From: Pseudomonadales bacterium
GTDB taxonomy: Bacteria > Pseudomonadota > Gammaproteobacteria > Pseudomonadales > Azotimanducaceae
Direction: 5' to 3'
Length of the DNA stretch: 37,244 bases
Assembly (NCBI GenBank): GCA_016779385.1
Contig: JADHNT010000014.1
Span: 1-37,244, forward strand
Position 1 is the first letter of the stretch. Each line of letters starts with the position of its first letter. The position numbers and the translations under genes are program-made. The notes beneath the pieces are model-generated. The model made no database searches. It had not been told where the DNA came from and saw only the letters and a program-made list of their open reading frames with translations. Below, piece after piece: positions 1 to 8,098 of this stretch.

Positions 1-95
1 GACGCAAGGTCCAGGCCCGTAATCTCTGCCCCGACGGCGGGGGCGAGGGGACGAATATTCCAAGCCTCCGCGGCCTGACTGTGTGCTGCGGTCAT
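1..95 (-). CDS. TauD/TfdA-family 2-oxoglutarate dioxygenase, N-terminal fragment (runs off the left edge)
   Basis: Only the first 31 codons are in the window. Reading left from the ATG at 95, the product starts MTAAHSQAAEAWNIRPL and continues PAVGAEITGLDLA. The pattern I-x-P-L, then G-A-E-I-x-G-L-D-L, is the typical opening strand of the TauD/TfdA family of Fe(II)/2-oxoglutarate dioxygenases. A GGGAGG ribosome-binding site lies about 6 bases before the ATG. The gene is divergent from the FAD monooxygenase at 234, so the roughly 140-bp gap should hold both promoters. The metal-binding H-x-D and distal His lie outside the window, so substrate and integrity cannot be judged. A second, longer TauD-type gene lies at 5067-6188. 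Confidence 0.8.
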   Translation of the reverse strand, partial: MTAAHSQAAEAWNIRPLAPAVGAEITGLDLA

Positions 96-233
96 GGTGA
101 CCCTCCCCGGTCTCCTTTCTGATCAGCGAGGAGCATAGCTCAGAGGCACCGGCGGGGGGCAAGGCCCGCCTCGCGACGGGACGCCCACGTCGTTATGATC
201 CTTCCCTTCGCAAGCGGACAACGGTCGGAGGCC

Positions 234-1472
234 ATGGGCTACCGCATTGCCATTGCCGGTGGCGGCCTGGGAGGTCTGACGGCGGCCCTCGCCCTCAGCC
301 AGGGGGGCCACGAGGTCATCGTGCTGGAGCAAGCGACCGCCCATCGCACCGCAGGCGCCGGCATCCAGCTTTCCCCTAACGCCAGCCGCGTGCTCCTGCG
401 CTTAGGCCTAGGCCCCGCCTTGGAAGGCAAGGTCACGGCAACGGAACGCTCACGCTTTCGCCACTTTCGTACGGGCCGAACGATCACGGAAGCGCGCCTC
501 GGCGGGGAAGCGGAGGCCCGCTTCGGCGCTCCCTACTGGCAAATTCATCGCGCCGATCTTCACAAGGCCCTTCAAACAGCCCTCGCCAACCATCCTCACG
601 CGGAACTGCGGCTGGGCCATGCGGTCAGCGCAAGCGCCATTAGGGAGGAAGAGGGGGCCGTCACCCTGCCCGGGGTCGACGGGCCCGTAGATATGCTCCT
701 AGGAGCCGATGGCATTCACTCGGAGGTGCGCCGCTGGTGCTTCGGCGAGGCCCCAGCTCAGTTTACGGGGCAGGTGGCCTGGCGCTTTCTCGTGCCTAGC
801 GAAGGCCTCGCGCCGGCCCTTCAGGCTAGGGATAGCCAGGTGTGGTGGGGGCCCGGGAAGCATTTTGTGCACTACCCCGTGGACGGCGGTGCGCAGATCA
901 ACGGCGTGGCGGTAGTGGAAGCTGGGGCCTGGACCGAAGAGTCCTGGGCCCTCCCCGGCCACCCGGAGGATCTTCGCTCGGCCTTTCAGGGATGGCATCC
1001 AGAGCTTGAGCAGCTTCTCGAGCGCGTCACTCCCGAGGGGCTTTTCCAGTGGGGCCTTTTTGATCGCGCGCCCCAGCCCCGCTGGCATCGGGGACCGGTA
1101 GCGCTTCTGGGTGACGCCTGCCACCCTACCCTCCCGTTTTTGGCCCAGGGGGCGGCCATGGCCATCGAAGACAGCGCAGCCCTGACCCTCGCCCTAGCGC
1201 GGGTACCCACCGTGAACGATGCGCTAACAGCCTATGAAGGATGGCGCCGTCCGCGTACCGCCCGCATTCAACAGCTCTCGCGCCGCTACGGATGGGTCTA
1301 TCACCTGGGCGCGCCCCTCGCGACCTTCCGCGATCTGGCAGCGCCCCTAGCCCGGGGCACCACCATGGATTGGCTTTACCGCTACGACGTTCGAGATCAC
1401 GGCGCGCTAGATCAGGGAGTGCCTAAGCGTGAACGAGATGTTCGGCGTGGAAGGCCAGGTGCTCATCGATGA
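234..1472 (+). CDS. FAD-dependent aromatic monooxygenase (salicylate/3-hydroxybenzoate hydroxylase type)
   Basis: This 412-residue class A flavoprotein monooxygenase should hydroxylate an aromatic acid or phenol with NAD(P)H and O2 in the cytoplasm. The Rossmann motif GGGLGG (residues 9-14) is followed by an acidic strand end at VIVLEQ. The DG motif is at 157-160 (GADG) and the flavin-ribityl GD motif at 293-294 in LLGDACHP. The length is normal for the salicylate hydroxylase/3-hydroxybenzoate 6-hydroxylase group. I chose the ATG at 234 because GGAGG sits just before it and the protein then opens directly with the FAD strand; the in-frame ATG at 195 adds 13 residues unlike the family. The 3' end overlaps the convergent fghA by 50 bp. 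The substrate cannot be read from sequence. The hpa genes 15 kb away need an aromatic hydroxylase, but this family does not usually make homoprotocatechuate. Confidence 0.85.
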   Translation: MGYRIAIAGGGLGGLTAALALSQGGHEVIVLEQATAHRTAGAGIQLSPNASRVLLRLGLGPALEGKVTATERSRFRHFRTGRTITEARLGGEAEARFGAPYWQIHRADLHKALQTALANHPHAELRLGHAVSASAIREEEGAVTLPGVDGPVDMLLGADGIHSEVRRWCFGEAPAQFTGQVAWRFLVPSEGLAPALQARDSQVWWGPGKHFVHYPVDGGAQINGVAVVEAGAWTEESWALPGHPEDLRSAFQGWHPELEQLLERVTPEGLFQWGLFDRAPQPRWHRGPVALLGDACHPTLPFLAQGAAMAIEDSAALTLALARVPTVNDALTAYEGWRRPRTARIQQLSRRYGWVYHLGAPLATFRDLAAPLARGTTMDWLYRYDVRDHGALDQGVPKRERDVRRGRPGAHR

Positions 1473-2271
1473 AGCTCGCGATGAAGAAGTAGCTGTGGTC
1501 GTAGCCGTCATGCAGATGGTAGTCGAGGGCGTGCCCACCCTGGGCCGCCGCCTTCACCAATAATTCCGGCTGCAGCTGGGTTTCGAGAAAGCCATCGGCA
1601 GCGCCTTGGTCGACGCGCAGGGGCGGGGCGGAAGGCGCTTCCGTGAGCAGCGCACAGGCGTCATAGCGCGCCCAGGTGCTCCGGTCCTCTCCGAGGTACC
1701 CGCGAAAGGCCTTCTGCCCCCAGGGCACCTGGGCGGGTGCGCAGATTGGGGCAAAGGCAGAGACGGAGCGAAAGCGAGAAGGGTTTCGTAGCGCGATGGT
1801 TAGGGCCCCGTGGCCGCCCATGGAATGGCCCGAGATCGCCTCTCGGGATTGGTCGAGCTCGGGAAAGGCCCTCAGCACTGCCGGGAGCTCCTCCTCCACA
1901 TAGCGGGCCATGTGGTAATGGGTGGCAAAGGCCACTTCCGTGGCATTCAGGTAGAACCCCGCACCCAGTCCAAAGTCGTAGGCGCCCTCGGGATCATCGG
2001 GCACCCCATTCCCCCGGGGGCTCGTGTCCGGCGCCACCAGGGCCAGCCCCAGGGCGGCCGCTGCCCGCTGCGCCCCGGCCTTCGTAACGAAATTCTCATC
2101 GGTGCAGGTGAGGCCGGAAAGCCAGTAGACCACGGGCACGGCGTGCGCTCGGGCCTGGGGCGGCAAATAGACGGAGAAGGTCATGGCACAGCTCAGCGCT
2201 TCCGAGGCGTGCCGAAGGCGAAGCTGTCGCCCGCCGAAGCAGGCAACGTCACTTAGGGTCTCCACGGTCAC
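1423..2271 (-). CDS. fghA: S-formylglutathione hydrolase
   Basis: This cytoplasmic esterase hydrolyses S-formylglutathione to formate and glutathione, the second step of glutathione-dependent formaldehyde detoxification. The product is 282 residues, the usual length. The alpha/beta-hydrolase triad is visible: Ser150 in GHSMGGHGA, Asp226 in DQGAADGF and His259 in [10 protein letters not shown]. The oxyanion region [11 protein letters not shown] is also typical of the family. The start is GTG at 2271, which overlaps the TGA stop of the upstream dehydrogenase by 4 bp (GTGA), so the two are very probably translationally coupled. It is the last gene of a minus-strand run that begins with a dioxygenase. 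Its 3' end overlaps the convergent monooxygenase by 50 bp, and no terminator hairpin is evident there. Confidence 0.95.
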   Translation of the reverse strand: MTVETLSDVACFGGRQLRLRHASEALSCAMTFSVYLPPQARAHAVPVVYWLSGLTCTDENFVTKAGAQRAAAALGLALVAPDTSPRGNGVPDDPEGAYDFGLGAGFYLNATEVAFATHYHMARYVEEELPAVLRAFPELDQSREAISGHSMGGHGALTIALRNPSRFRSVSAFAPICAPAQVPWGQKAFRGYLGEDRSTWARYDACALLTEAPSAPPLRVDQGAADGFLETQLQPELLVKAAAQGGHALDYHLHDGYDHSYFFIASFIDEHLAFHAEHLVHA

Positions 2272-3377
2272 TCGTAAACCACCACGGAGCGGATGCTTTC
2301 CCCGGCGTGCATCAGATCGAAGGCCGTGTTGATCTGATCGAGCGGCATGGCGTGGGTAATGAGGTCGTCAATATTCAGGCGCCCCTCCATGTACCAATCA
2401 ACGATCTTCGGCACATCGGTGCGGCCCCGGGCGCCGCCGAAGGCGGTGCCTCGCCAGCTGCGGCCCGTCACCAGCTGGAAGGGCCGGGTGGAAATCTCCT
2501 GCCCCGCCCCCGCCACGCCAATGATGCAGCTCTCGCCCCAGCCCTTGTGGCAACACTCCAGGGCCTGGCGCATAACCTGTACATTGCCGATGCACTCAAA
2601 GCTGTAGTCGACCCCGCCCCCGGTCATGGCCACGATCTCCGCCACCACGTCGTCAACCTCCGTGGGGTTCAGAAATTCAGTCATGCCAAATTGGGTCGCC
2701 AAGGGCACCTTGGAGGGGTTGGTGTCGATGCCGATGATGCGGGAGGCGCCCACCAGGCGAGCCCCCTGAATCACGTTGAGGCCGATGCCGCCAAGGCCAA
2801 AAACCGCCACCGTCGCCCCCGCCTCCACCTTCATGGTGAAGGCCACGGCGCCCACCCCCGTGGTCACGCCGCAGCCGATGTAGCAAATCTTGTCGAAGGG
2901 GGCATCGGGGCGCACCTTGGCCAAGGCAATTTCCGGCAACACGGTGTAATTGGAGAAGGTCGAACAGCCCATGTAGTGGAGGATGGGCTCACCGTCGAGG
3001 CTGAAGCGGCTAGTGTGATCGGGCATGAGCCCCTGGCCTTGAGTCTCCCGGATAGCCTGGCACAGATTGGTCTTCGGGTGCAGGCAAAACTCACAGCTGC
3101 GGCACTCCGGCGTGTAAAGGGGAATAACGTGGTCCCCTGGGGCCACGCTGGTTACCCCCGGTCCCACCTCCACCACGACGCCCGCGCCCTCGTGGCCCAG
3201 GATTGCCGGGAAGGCCCCCTCGGGATCGTCTCCAGACAGGGTAAAGGCGTCCGTGTGACACACCCCCGTGGCCTTCAGCTCGATGAGCACTTCCCCGGCC
3301 TTCGGGCCCTCCAGATCCACGTCCACCACTTCCAGGGGCCTACCGGCCTGAAAGGCCACTGCTGCACGGGTTTTCAT
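2268..3377 (-). CDS. frmA: S-(hydroxymethyl)glutathione dehydrogenase / class III alcohol dehydrogenase
   Basis: This enzyme oxidises S-hydroxymethylglutathione, the spontaneous adduct of formaldehyde and glutathione, to S-formylglutathione with NAD+. The 369-residue length matches class III ADH. Catalytic zinc ligands are visible as Cys40 (GVCHTDAF), His62 (GHEGAG) and Cys169 (IGCGVTTG). Structural zinc ligands are Cys92, Cys95, Cys98 and Cys106. The NAD fold has GLGGIG at 194-199, with the ribose-binding acidic residue at Asp218. The ATG at 3377 starts 13 bp after the GDPD gene, and the stop overlaps fghA by 4 bp. Being downstream of a TauD-type oxygenase suggests that the operon's substrate releases formaldehyde, though this pair can also be a general stress module. 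Confidence 0.95.
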   Translation of the reverse strand: MKTRAAVAFQAGRPLEVVDVDLEGPKAGEVLIELKATGVCHTDAFTLSGDDPEGAFPAILGHEGAGVVVEVGPGVTSVAPGDHVIPLYTPECRSCEFCLHPKTNLCQAIRETQGQGLMPDHTSRFSLDGEPILHYMGCSTFSNYTVLPEIALAKVRPDAPFDKICYIGCGVTTGVGAVAFTMKVEAGATVAVFGLGGIGLNVIQGARLVGASRIIGIDTNPSKVPLATQFGMTEFLNPTEVDDVVAEIVAMTGGGVDYSFECIGNVQVMRQALECCHKGWGESCIIGVAGAGQEISTRPFQLVTGRSWRGTAFGGARGRTDVPKIVDWYMEGRLNIDDLITHAMPLDQINTAFDLMHAGESIRSVVVYE

Positions 3378-3390
3378 CGCGTACTCCTCA

Positions 3391-4353
3391 TCAATTAGCT
3401 ACCCAGGGATCCGGGAGGGTGAAGCCCTGCTCCTCAAGCACGGCGCGCAGCGCAGGCACGTCGTCCGTCATGATGCCATCGGCACCCGCGAGCGCGAGCC
3501 TCTCCATGGTGACGAGATCATTAATCGTCCAATACTGCACCGCCTGCCCCAGGGCCTGCGCTCGACGAATAAACCCCGCCCCATCGAGGCCAAAGGGACC
3601 CGCGCTCACGGGAATTTGAAGCACGGCCACGGGGGCAGGGTCGAAAGCGCCCCCGGCCAAGCCCAGAGCAGGGAGCAGCATCACCCGAGCAATCTCCCCA
3701 GGGGCCCCGGAGGTGAGCACGACCCCTCCACTGGCCTTGCGAAAGGCCGCCAGCGTTTCCCCATGAAACGAACAGACGATCACCCGATTTTCCAGTTCGA
3801 AGCGCCGAAGCGCCTCGGCGAGGCGCTGGGCAGCGAGCGCACCATCGGCCCCGGGATTCTTCAGCTCAATGACAAAACGCAGGGGCGAGGGCGCGAAGTG
3901 CTTGAGGACGGCCGTCAAGGTCGGGATGGGCTCGGGGGCCTGCGCTTCCCCGGCCGGCCCCATGAAATGGGCGGCAGCATTGAGCGTCTGGAGCTGAGCC
4001 ACGGGCAGGCTGCGGACCAGACCCGTGCCATTGGTGGTGCGGTCCACCGTTAAATCGTGCATGAGGACCAGCTGATCATCGGCGCTAAGCTGCACATCGA
4101 ATTCTAGGACGTCGATCCCGGTGGCGGCGGCCCGAATGAGGGCCGCAAGCGTATTGCCCGGTGCGTGGCGGAGGCCGCCTCCGTGGGCAATGATGAGGGG
4201 ACGTTCGTTGGCGCCCCGGCGCCAGGCGCCCGCCTCTACCGTCTCCGGCGCCCCCAGCCCCCGCAAACCCCAAGCGAGGCCCGCTAGCACCAGCAGCAAC
4301 AGCCAACGCCGCCGACGGCGCGCTCGAAATTCGGAGGCCGGCTCTGGGCTCAC
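3391..4353 (-). CDS. Membrane-anchored glycerophosphodiester phosphodiesterase-family protein with altered active-site motifs
   Basis: The 320-residue product has a basic N-terminus (RARRRRR) and one hydrophobic helix (about residues 17-33), then a GDPD TIM barrel facing the periplasm. GDPD enzymes split glycerophosphodiesters into glycerol 3-phosphate and an alcohol. Conserved here are His57, Glu84 and Asp86 (LEFDVQLS) and His99 ([15 protein letters not shown]). The usual HR-G motif, however, reads HGGG, and the P-E-N-T motif reads APGNT, so the active-site Arg and one expected metal-binding Glu are both Gly. It may hydrolyse an unusual substrate or have lost the classical activity. The start is GTG at 4353, overlapping the stop of the preceding nitroreductase-family gene by 4 bp (GTGA). 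The family call is firm; the function is not. Confidence 0.85.
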   Translation of the reverse strand: MSPEPASEFRARRRRRWLLLLVLAGLAWGLRGLGAPETVEAGAWRRGANERPLIIAHGGGLRHAPGNTLAALIRAAATGIDVLEFDVQLSADDQLVLMHDLTVDRTTNGTGLVRSLPVAQLQTLNAAAHFMGPAGEAQAPEPIPTLTAVLKHFAPSPLRFVIELKNPGADGALAAQRLAEALRRFELENRVIVCSFHGETLAAFRKASGGVVLTSGAPGEIARVMLLPALGLAGGAFDPAPVAVLQIPVSAGPFGLDGAGFIRRAQALGQAVQYWTINDLVTMERLALAGADGIMTDDVPALRAVLEEQGFTLPDPWVAN

Positions 4354-5027
4354 TGGAAGCTCGCGATGGCGTCCAAGGGCTTTTTGATCAGGGCATAGCG
4401 GGGCACGGTAGCCCCCTCCGCTGGGTGCCCCACTACCAGCAGCACGAAGGGACGCTCGCTGCTGGGGCGCCCAAGCGCCTGGTTCAAAAACTTCATGGGG
4501 TTGGGCGTGTGGGTAAGCGTAGCCAAGCCAGCGCTGTGGAGCGCCTGAATCAAAAAGCCCGTGGCAAGGCCCACGGACTCTTTCACGTAGTAGTTTTTCC
4601 GGGGGTCCCCGGCTTCATCGGGGCTTTGCGGTTGAGCAAAGACTGCAATGAGCCAGGGCGCGGTTTCGAGGAAGGGCTTATCGGCATCCGTCCCCAGCTT
4701 TTCTAGATCCCGCAGCCAGCGCTCCCCTCCGCGCCCCTCATAAAAGGCGCGCTCCTCAGCCTCGGCGGCTTCCCGGATCTGACGCTTGAGTTCGGGGCTG
4801 CTGACGCAGGCAAAATGCCAGGGCTGATGATTGGCACCACTCGGGGCCGTACCCGCCGCCAGCAGACACTGCTCAATGACGGCCCGAGGCACGGGCCGGT
4901 CCGAGAACGCCCGGAGCGAGCGCCGGGTGGCAAGGGCCCGGTAGGCCGCCTCAGCGCGACCTAGGAGCGTCTCATCGTCCACCGGCTCGTAGCCCGTCAG
5001 GGGCACTGCTTCGTAAGCTGAGTCCAC
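4350..5027 (-). CDS. Nitroreductase-fold flavoprotein of the iodotyrosine deiodinase (IYD) group, probable reductive dehalogenase
   Basis: This 225-residue FMN protein shows the nitroreductase-superfamily opening RRSLRAFSDRPVP and APSGANHQPW. The middle section (EERAFYEG, DADKPFLE, NYYVKESVG, LATLTHTPNPM) is characteristic of iodotyrosine deiodinases. These use FMN to remove iodine or bromine reductively from halotyrosines. The substrate-lid triad of human IYD (Glu157, Tyr161, Lys182) has counterparts at Glu92, Tyr96 and Lys117, with identical spacing of 4 and 21 residues. Unlike the animal enzyme there is no membrane anchor, as in known bacterial homologues. The start is GTG at 5027 after an AAAGGGGAA stretch, about 39 bp after the dioxygenase. 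Other nitroreductase activities remain possible, but the triad favours a halophenol or halotyrosine. Confidence 0.85.
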   Translation of the reverse strand: MDSAYEAVPLTGYEPVDDETLLGRAEAAYRALATRRSLRAFSDRPVPRAVIEQCLLAAGTAPSGANHQPWHFACVSSPELKRQIREAAEAEERAFYEGRGGERWLRDLEKLGTDADKPFLETAPWLIAVFAQPQSPDEAGDPRKNYYVKESVGLATGFLIQALHSAGLATLTHTPNPMKFLNQALGRPSSERPFVLLVVGHPAEGATVPRYALIKKPLDAIASFQ

Positions 5028-5066
5028 CGCGTTCCCCTTTCCTGCGCGCGAGCCGGAGAACCGCCC

Positions 5067-6188
5067 CTAGAACAGGGGCGGCACGGCCGGGGCTTCCTCC
5101 GGCGCGTAGTAGGGCCGGCTTCCGCTAATCGTCACCCGGCGCAACACGCGTCGGTGGGGATAGTAGTCGCTGGCCGCATAGTGCTGCACGGCGCGGTTGT
5201 CCCAAAAGGCCAACGCCCCTTCGGTCCAGGGAAAGCGGCAGATGAACTCCGGGCGATGGTGCTGCTGAAGCAGCTGCGCCACGAACGCTCGGGAAACCTC
5301 GTCGCCGAGGAGCGCGCCGGTGGCCGCATCGGCCAGGGAATCGTGCCGGAGGAAGGCGCTATTGAAGAAGAGCGCCGTCTTCCCCGTTTCCGGGTGGGTG
5401 CGCAGCAGGGGATGTTGAACCCCATAGGGAATTTTCTCCTTCAGCTCCGCGACCAGCTCCTCCCCAAAAGCCTGCTCGCCCCGAGCCAGAAAAAGGCGGT
5501 AGTCGTTGGTACCCACCACCCCTTCCAGCTTCTCTGCGATTTCCTGGGGCAGGCCTAGGTAGGCCGCATGGCTATCGGAGAACAGCGTATCCCCGCCATA
5601 GGGGGGGACCTGCACGCATTGAGCCACGGAGCCCAGGGAAGGACGCTCCATCCAGGTAACGTCCGTGTGCCAGCTGTTTTCCGTTCCCGGAAAGTCCTGA
5701 TCATGAATAATCTGAGCGATGTAAGGGTTTTCCCCAGGATTACTAAAAGGAAAGGCATCAAGATTGCCAAAGCGCTTCGCAAAGGCGACTTGCTCATCTT
5801 CTGAGAGATGCTGATCACGGAAGAAGATCACCTTCCGCTCGAGTAGCACCTGGCGCAAGAAGGCGTAAAAGGCGGCGTCCTCATGGTCGCGCAGCGTGAC
5901 GCCGTGGATAACGGTCCCGATGGTGAGCCCAAGGTGCTCAAAGTGAGCGCCGAATTCAGCGCCCAGAGCCTGAGTTGCATCGGAGAGGGGCTGGTTCCCC
6001 ATGCGGGCATACTCCCGGGCCACACCCAGGGGCACCCGATTGTGGGAGGGGAAGCGCTCGTCTTCCGTTTTCGGATAGATCCCCGCCGCTCTCGCGGCCC
6101 CCCGGGCAGAGGTCATGCGAGCAGCAAGGTCGATTGCCTTTTCGTTATAGGCGGCCTGGGCCGAATCGGATAGTGCGCCGGTGGTCAT
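5067..6188 (-). CDS. TauD/TfdA-family Fe(II)/2-oxoglutarate dioxygenase with long N-terminus
   Basis: The 373-residue protein belongs to the oxygenases that couple 2-oxoglutarate decarboxylation to hydroxylation, often cleaving C-S, C-O or C-N bonds (taurine, 2,4-D, alkyl sulfates). The iron ligands are His174 and Asp176 in NSWHTDVTW and His336 in AVQHYAASDYY. An arginine that could bind 2-oxoglutarate lies about 14 residues later in RRVLRRVTISG. The dioxygenase domain starts near residue 85, so about 75-80 residues precede it, making the protein longer than the usual 280-300. The ATG at 6188 has GGGGGAG about 6 bases upstream. It is the first gene of a run continuing into the IYD-like enzyme, GDPD, frmA and fghA. 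If its substrate carries a methyl ether or N-methyl group, the product would be formaldehyde, which the downstream genes remove. The substrate is unknown. Confidence 0.85.
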   Translation of the reverse strand: MTTGALSDSAQAAYNEKAIDLAARMTSARGAARAAGIYPKTEDERFPSHNRVPLGVAREYARMGNQPLSDATQALGAEFGAHFEHLGLTIGTVIHGVTLRDHEDAAFYAFLRQVLLERKVIFFRDQHLSEDEQVAFAKRFGNLDAFPFSNPGENPYIAQIIHDQDFPGTENSWHTDVTWMERPSLGSVAQCVQVPPYGGDTLFSDSHAAYLGLPQEIAEKLEGVVGTNDYRLFLARGEQAFGEELVAELKEKIPYGVQHPLLRTHPETGKTALFFNSAFLRHDSLADAATGALLGDEVSRAFVAQLLQQHHRPEFICRFPWTEGALAFWDNRAVQHYAASDYYPHRRVLRRVTISGSRPYYAPEEAPAVPPLF

Positions 6189-6329
6189 GAAGGTCTCCCC
6201 CTTTTTGCCGGCCCCGTACGATGCGGGGCGCGATCGATTTTCTCCCCAAAGAGTAACAGGTCATCGCTTCTTTATATTTTTTTTGAGCCGTCAAAACGCT
6301 AACAGAAACCGGGAACAATCTGACCCCTA

Positions 6330-7865
6330 CTAGGGCAGAAAAGTAAACGATGCCCCGCGAACCTCGAGGCGGGAGGCTCCCCCCTCAGGGAGCGGTATGG
6401 AGAGTGAAGGAGTGGCACCAACGAACTCAATCTTAAGCTGGCAGCCGGCGCAATGTTCTGGGACGACAATAAACACAGGCAGGTCACTCTGAGCGTTATA
6501 ACCCCCGCCCGTTGAAACCATACGAACACCTAGGACGCCACTTTCTTGATCCAACAAAAACACCTTCGCCCCGGCTTGATTCGCAATGCCTTGGCCATCC
6601 GTAATTCGCACCGCCAGGCTCAGGGATCGCCTGTCGACCCCAAGGCCATTGCGAAAAACCGGCGCCCCTCCCTCGGGACCGTAACCATCAGTCAGGGACA
6701 GATCCAAATCCCCGTCGCCGTCAAAATCGACCCAAACCACACCGTGATCCGCCGCATTCAAAGGGGCATTGGGCGAAAGCGCATTAACGAAGGTCTTGTC
6801 CCCGTTATTGATCATTAGATAGTTAGCGGGCTGCTGACCACCCTCCGTATCCCGGGCGTAGGACGCCAGGAACAAATCTAAGTCACCATCATTGTCTGCG
6901 TCCCCCCACGCTGCGCCTACAACGCTATGCGGATCGAGCAGTCCCGCCTCCTCAGCAACATCACGGAAACCAAAGCGGCCCTCAGTTAACGTGTTCTGAT
7001 ATAGGTGGTTAATGCCATAGGTACCCACGAAGAGATCGAGGTCGCCATCGTTGTCATAATCTCCTGGCGCGCAGCCCACGCCGCCCTCCCCAAGGGTCCT
7101 TTGGGTCTGATCGACCCCGAGTTCACTGGCAACGTCGATAAAGCGTTCGCCATCGTTACGCCAAAAGGCGTCACTGTCGCCGGACTGATTCGCCAAGAAT
7201 AAATCCAAGTCGCCATCACCATCCGCATCAAACCAGCAAGCGCCTACGGTGCGCCGTATATCTGCGGCCCCAAACCCGTAAGGGAGTGCCTCAAAACCCA
7301 ATCTATCCTGAAAACCATCGTTTCGGAGTAGGCGATTGGCACCGGCTCGATTGGCGGCGTACAGGTCGAGATCGCCATCACCATCGAAATCAACCCAGTT
7401 GGCTTGCCGACTGAAGCGCCCTGGCAGCGGTGCCCCGACCGCCTCCGCCACTTCGACGAATTGACCTCCGTCGTTGCGGAACAAATAACTACGACTTGGG
7501 ATGGGCGAGACATTGGACCCTGCGTACAGGTCAGGATCGCCGTCACCATCAAAATCACCCCAAGAAAGACCACGCAGCTCGTCCCCGGAGACGGGCAACC
7601 CTATCTCCGCCCCAACCTCCATAAAGCCCTCCGAATCATTTCGAAAGAGCAATACCGCGCCGGACTTCATGGAGACGGCAAGGTCCGGATCTCCATCGCC
7701 GTCAAAATCGGCCCAAGCGTTGGCCAATGCACCGGGGCGGGAAAACAGCTTCTGGTTGACCGCCTCAAAGGCTGCCCCCGCTACTTTCTGTTGGTCGAAG
7801 CTCGTTGCAGCAACGAAAACGAAGGCCGCTAGGGCGACGACGGGCGGGAAGAGCGAGCGCGGCAT
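6330..7865 (-). CDS. Exported FG-GAP/VCBS-repeat protein with C-terminal ASPIC/UnbV-like domain
   Basis: The 511-residue protein begins with a signal peptide (MPRSLFPPVVALAAFVFVAA) and then carries seven copies of a W-x-D-[FYA]-D-x-D-G-D-x-D-L motif, starting with WADFDGDGDPDLAV. Such acidic loops bind calcium between blades of a beta-propeller. The last 110 residues (NQAGAKVFLL, STGGGYNAQSDLPV) resemble the ASPIC/UnbV domain found at the end of CRTAC1-like proteins. It is probably periplasmic or on the cell surface. It is divergent from the sigma factor/FecR/TonB-receptor genes, which suggests it helps capture the same substrate, but no enzymatic residue can be named. The ATG at 7865 gives the cleanest signal peptide. 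Confidence 0.8.
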   Translation of the reverse strand: MPRSLFPPVVALAAFVFVAATSFDQQKVAGAAFEAVNQKLFSRPGALANAWADFDGDGDPDLAVSMKSGAVLLFRNDSEGFMEVGAEIGLPVSGDELRGLSWGDFDGDGDPDLYAGSNVSPIPSRSYLFRNDGGQFVEVAEAVGAPLPGRFSRQANWVDFDGDGDLDLYAANRAGANRLLRNDGFQDRLGFEALPYGFGAADIRRTVGACWFDADGDGDLDLFLANQSGDSDAFWRNDGERFIDVASELGVDQTQRTLGEGGVGCAPGDYDNDGDLDLFVGTYGINHLYQNTLTEGRFGFRDVAEEAGLLDPHSVVGAAWGDADNDGDLDLFLASYARDTEGGQQPANYLMINNGDKTFVNALSPNAPLNAADHGVVWVDFDGDGDLDLSLTDGYGPEGGAPVFRNGLGVDRRSLSLAVRITDGQGIANQAGAKVFLLDQESGVLGVRMVSTGGGYNAQSDLPVFIVVPEHCAGCQLKIEFVGATPSLSIPLPEGGASRLEVRGASFTFLP

Positions 7866-7979
7866 GAGGGCCTCCGAGACATTTCAGAAAAAAGGTTAAA
7901 AGTATCCTCATTGAATAGATGCACGACACACGGAAATCCGCAGTAACTTTTCCCCCGTTTACGCCAACTATTTCCTTAT

Positions 7980-7991
7980 CTTGGCGCCAAG
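7980..7991. promoter_or_regulatory. Perfect 12-bp palindrome in the divergent control region (candidate operator)
   Basis: CTTGGCGCCAAG is a perfect inverted repeat with a central CG, 108 bp before the ECF sigma start and 115 bp before the FG-GAP protein start. It lies in an AT-richer stretch than the surrounding genes. The position suits an operator controlling both divergent units. A single 12-bp palindrome can also occur by chance, and I cannot name a regulator. Confidence 0.3.
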
Positions 7992-8098
7992 CCCTTCTAT
8001 TTCAGAAATTTATCTTCAGACTCTCGAGCTTAGGGGTCTCGCTTACACGAAGCGCAATCCCTCACGTCACCGGTTAGGCCAGACCAGAGGCAAGATCC

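Noticed and set aside
2307-3398. Long plus-strand open frame of 363 codons opposite the formaldehyde dehydrogenase gene
   Set aside because: It is the antisense shadow of a well-conserved GC-rich gene, with a His/Ala/Gly-rich composition and no recognisable fold.
6211-6229. GCCCCG/CGGGGC hairpin upstream of the TauD-type gene, as a terminator or riboswitch
   Set aside because: It lies within the leader of the minus-strand gene with no T-run on either useful strand, and a 6-bp stem is common at this GC content.
6270-6320. A-tract with TATAAA on the minus strand as a promoter of the TauD-type operon
   Set aside because: The only TTGACG-like -35 is 12 bp from the TATAAA, too close, and no hexamer fits at 16-18 bp.
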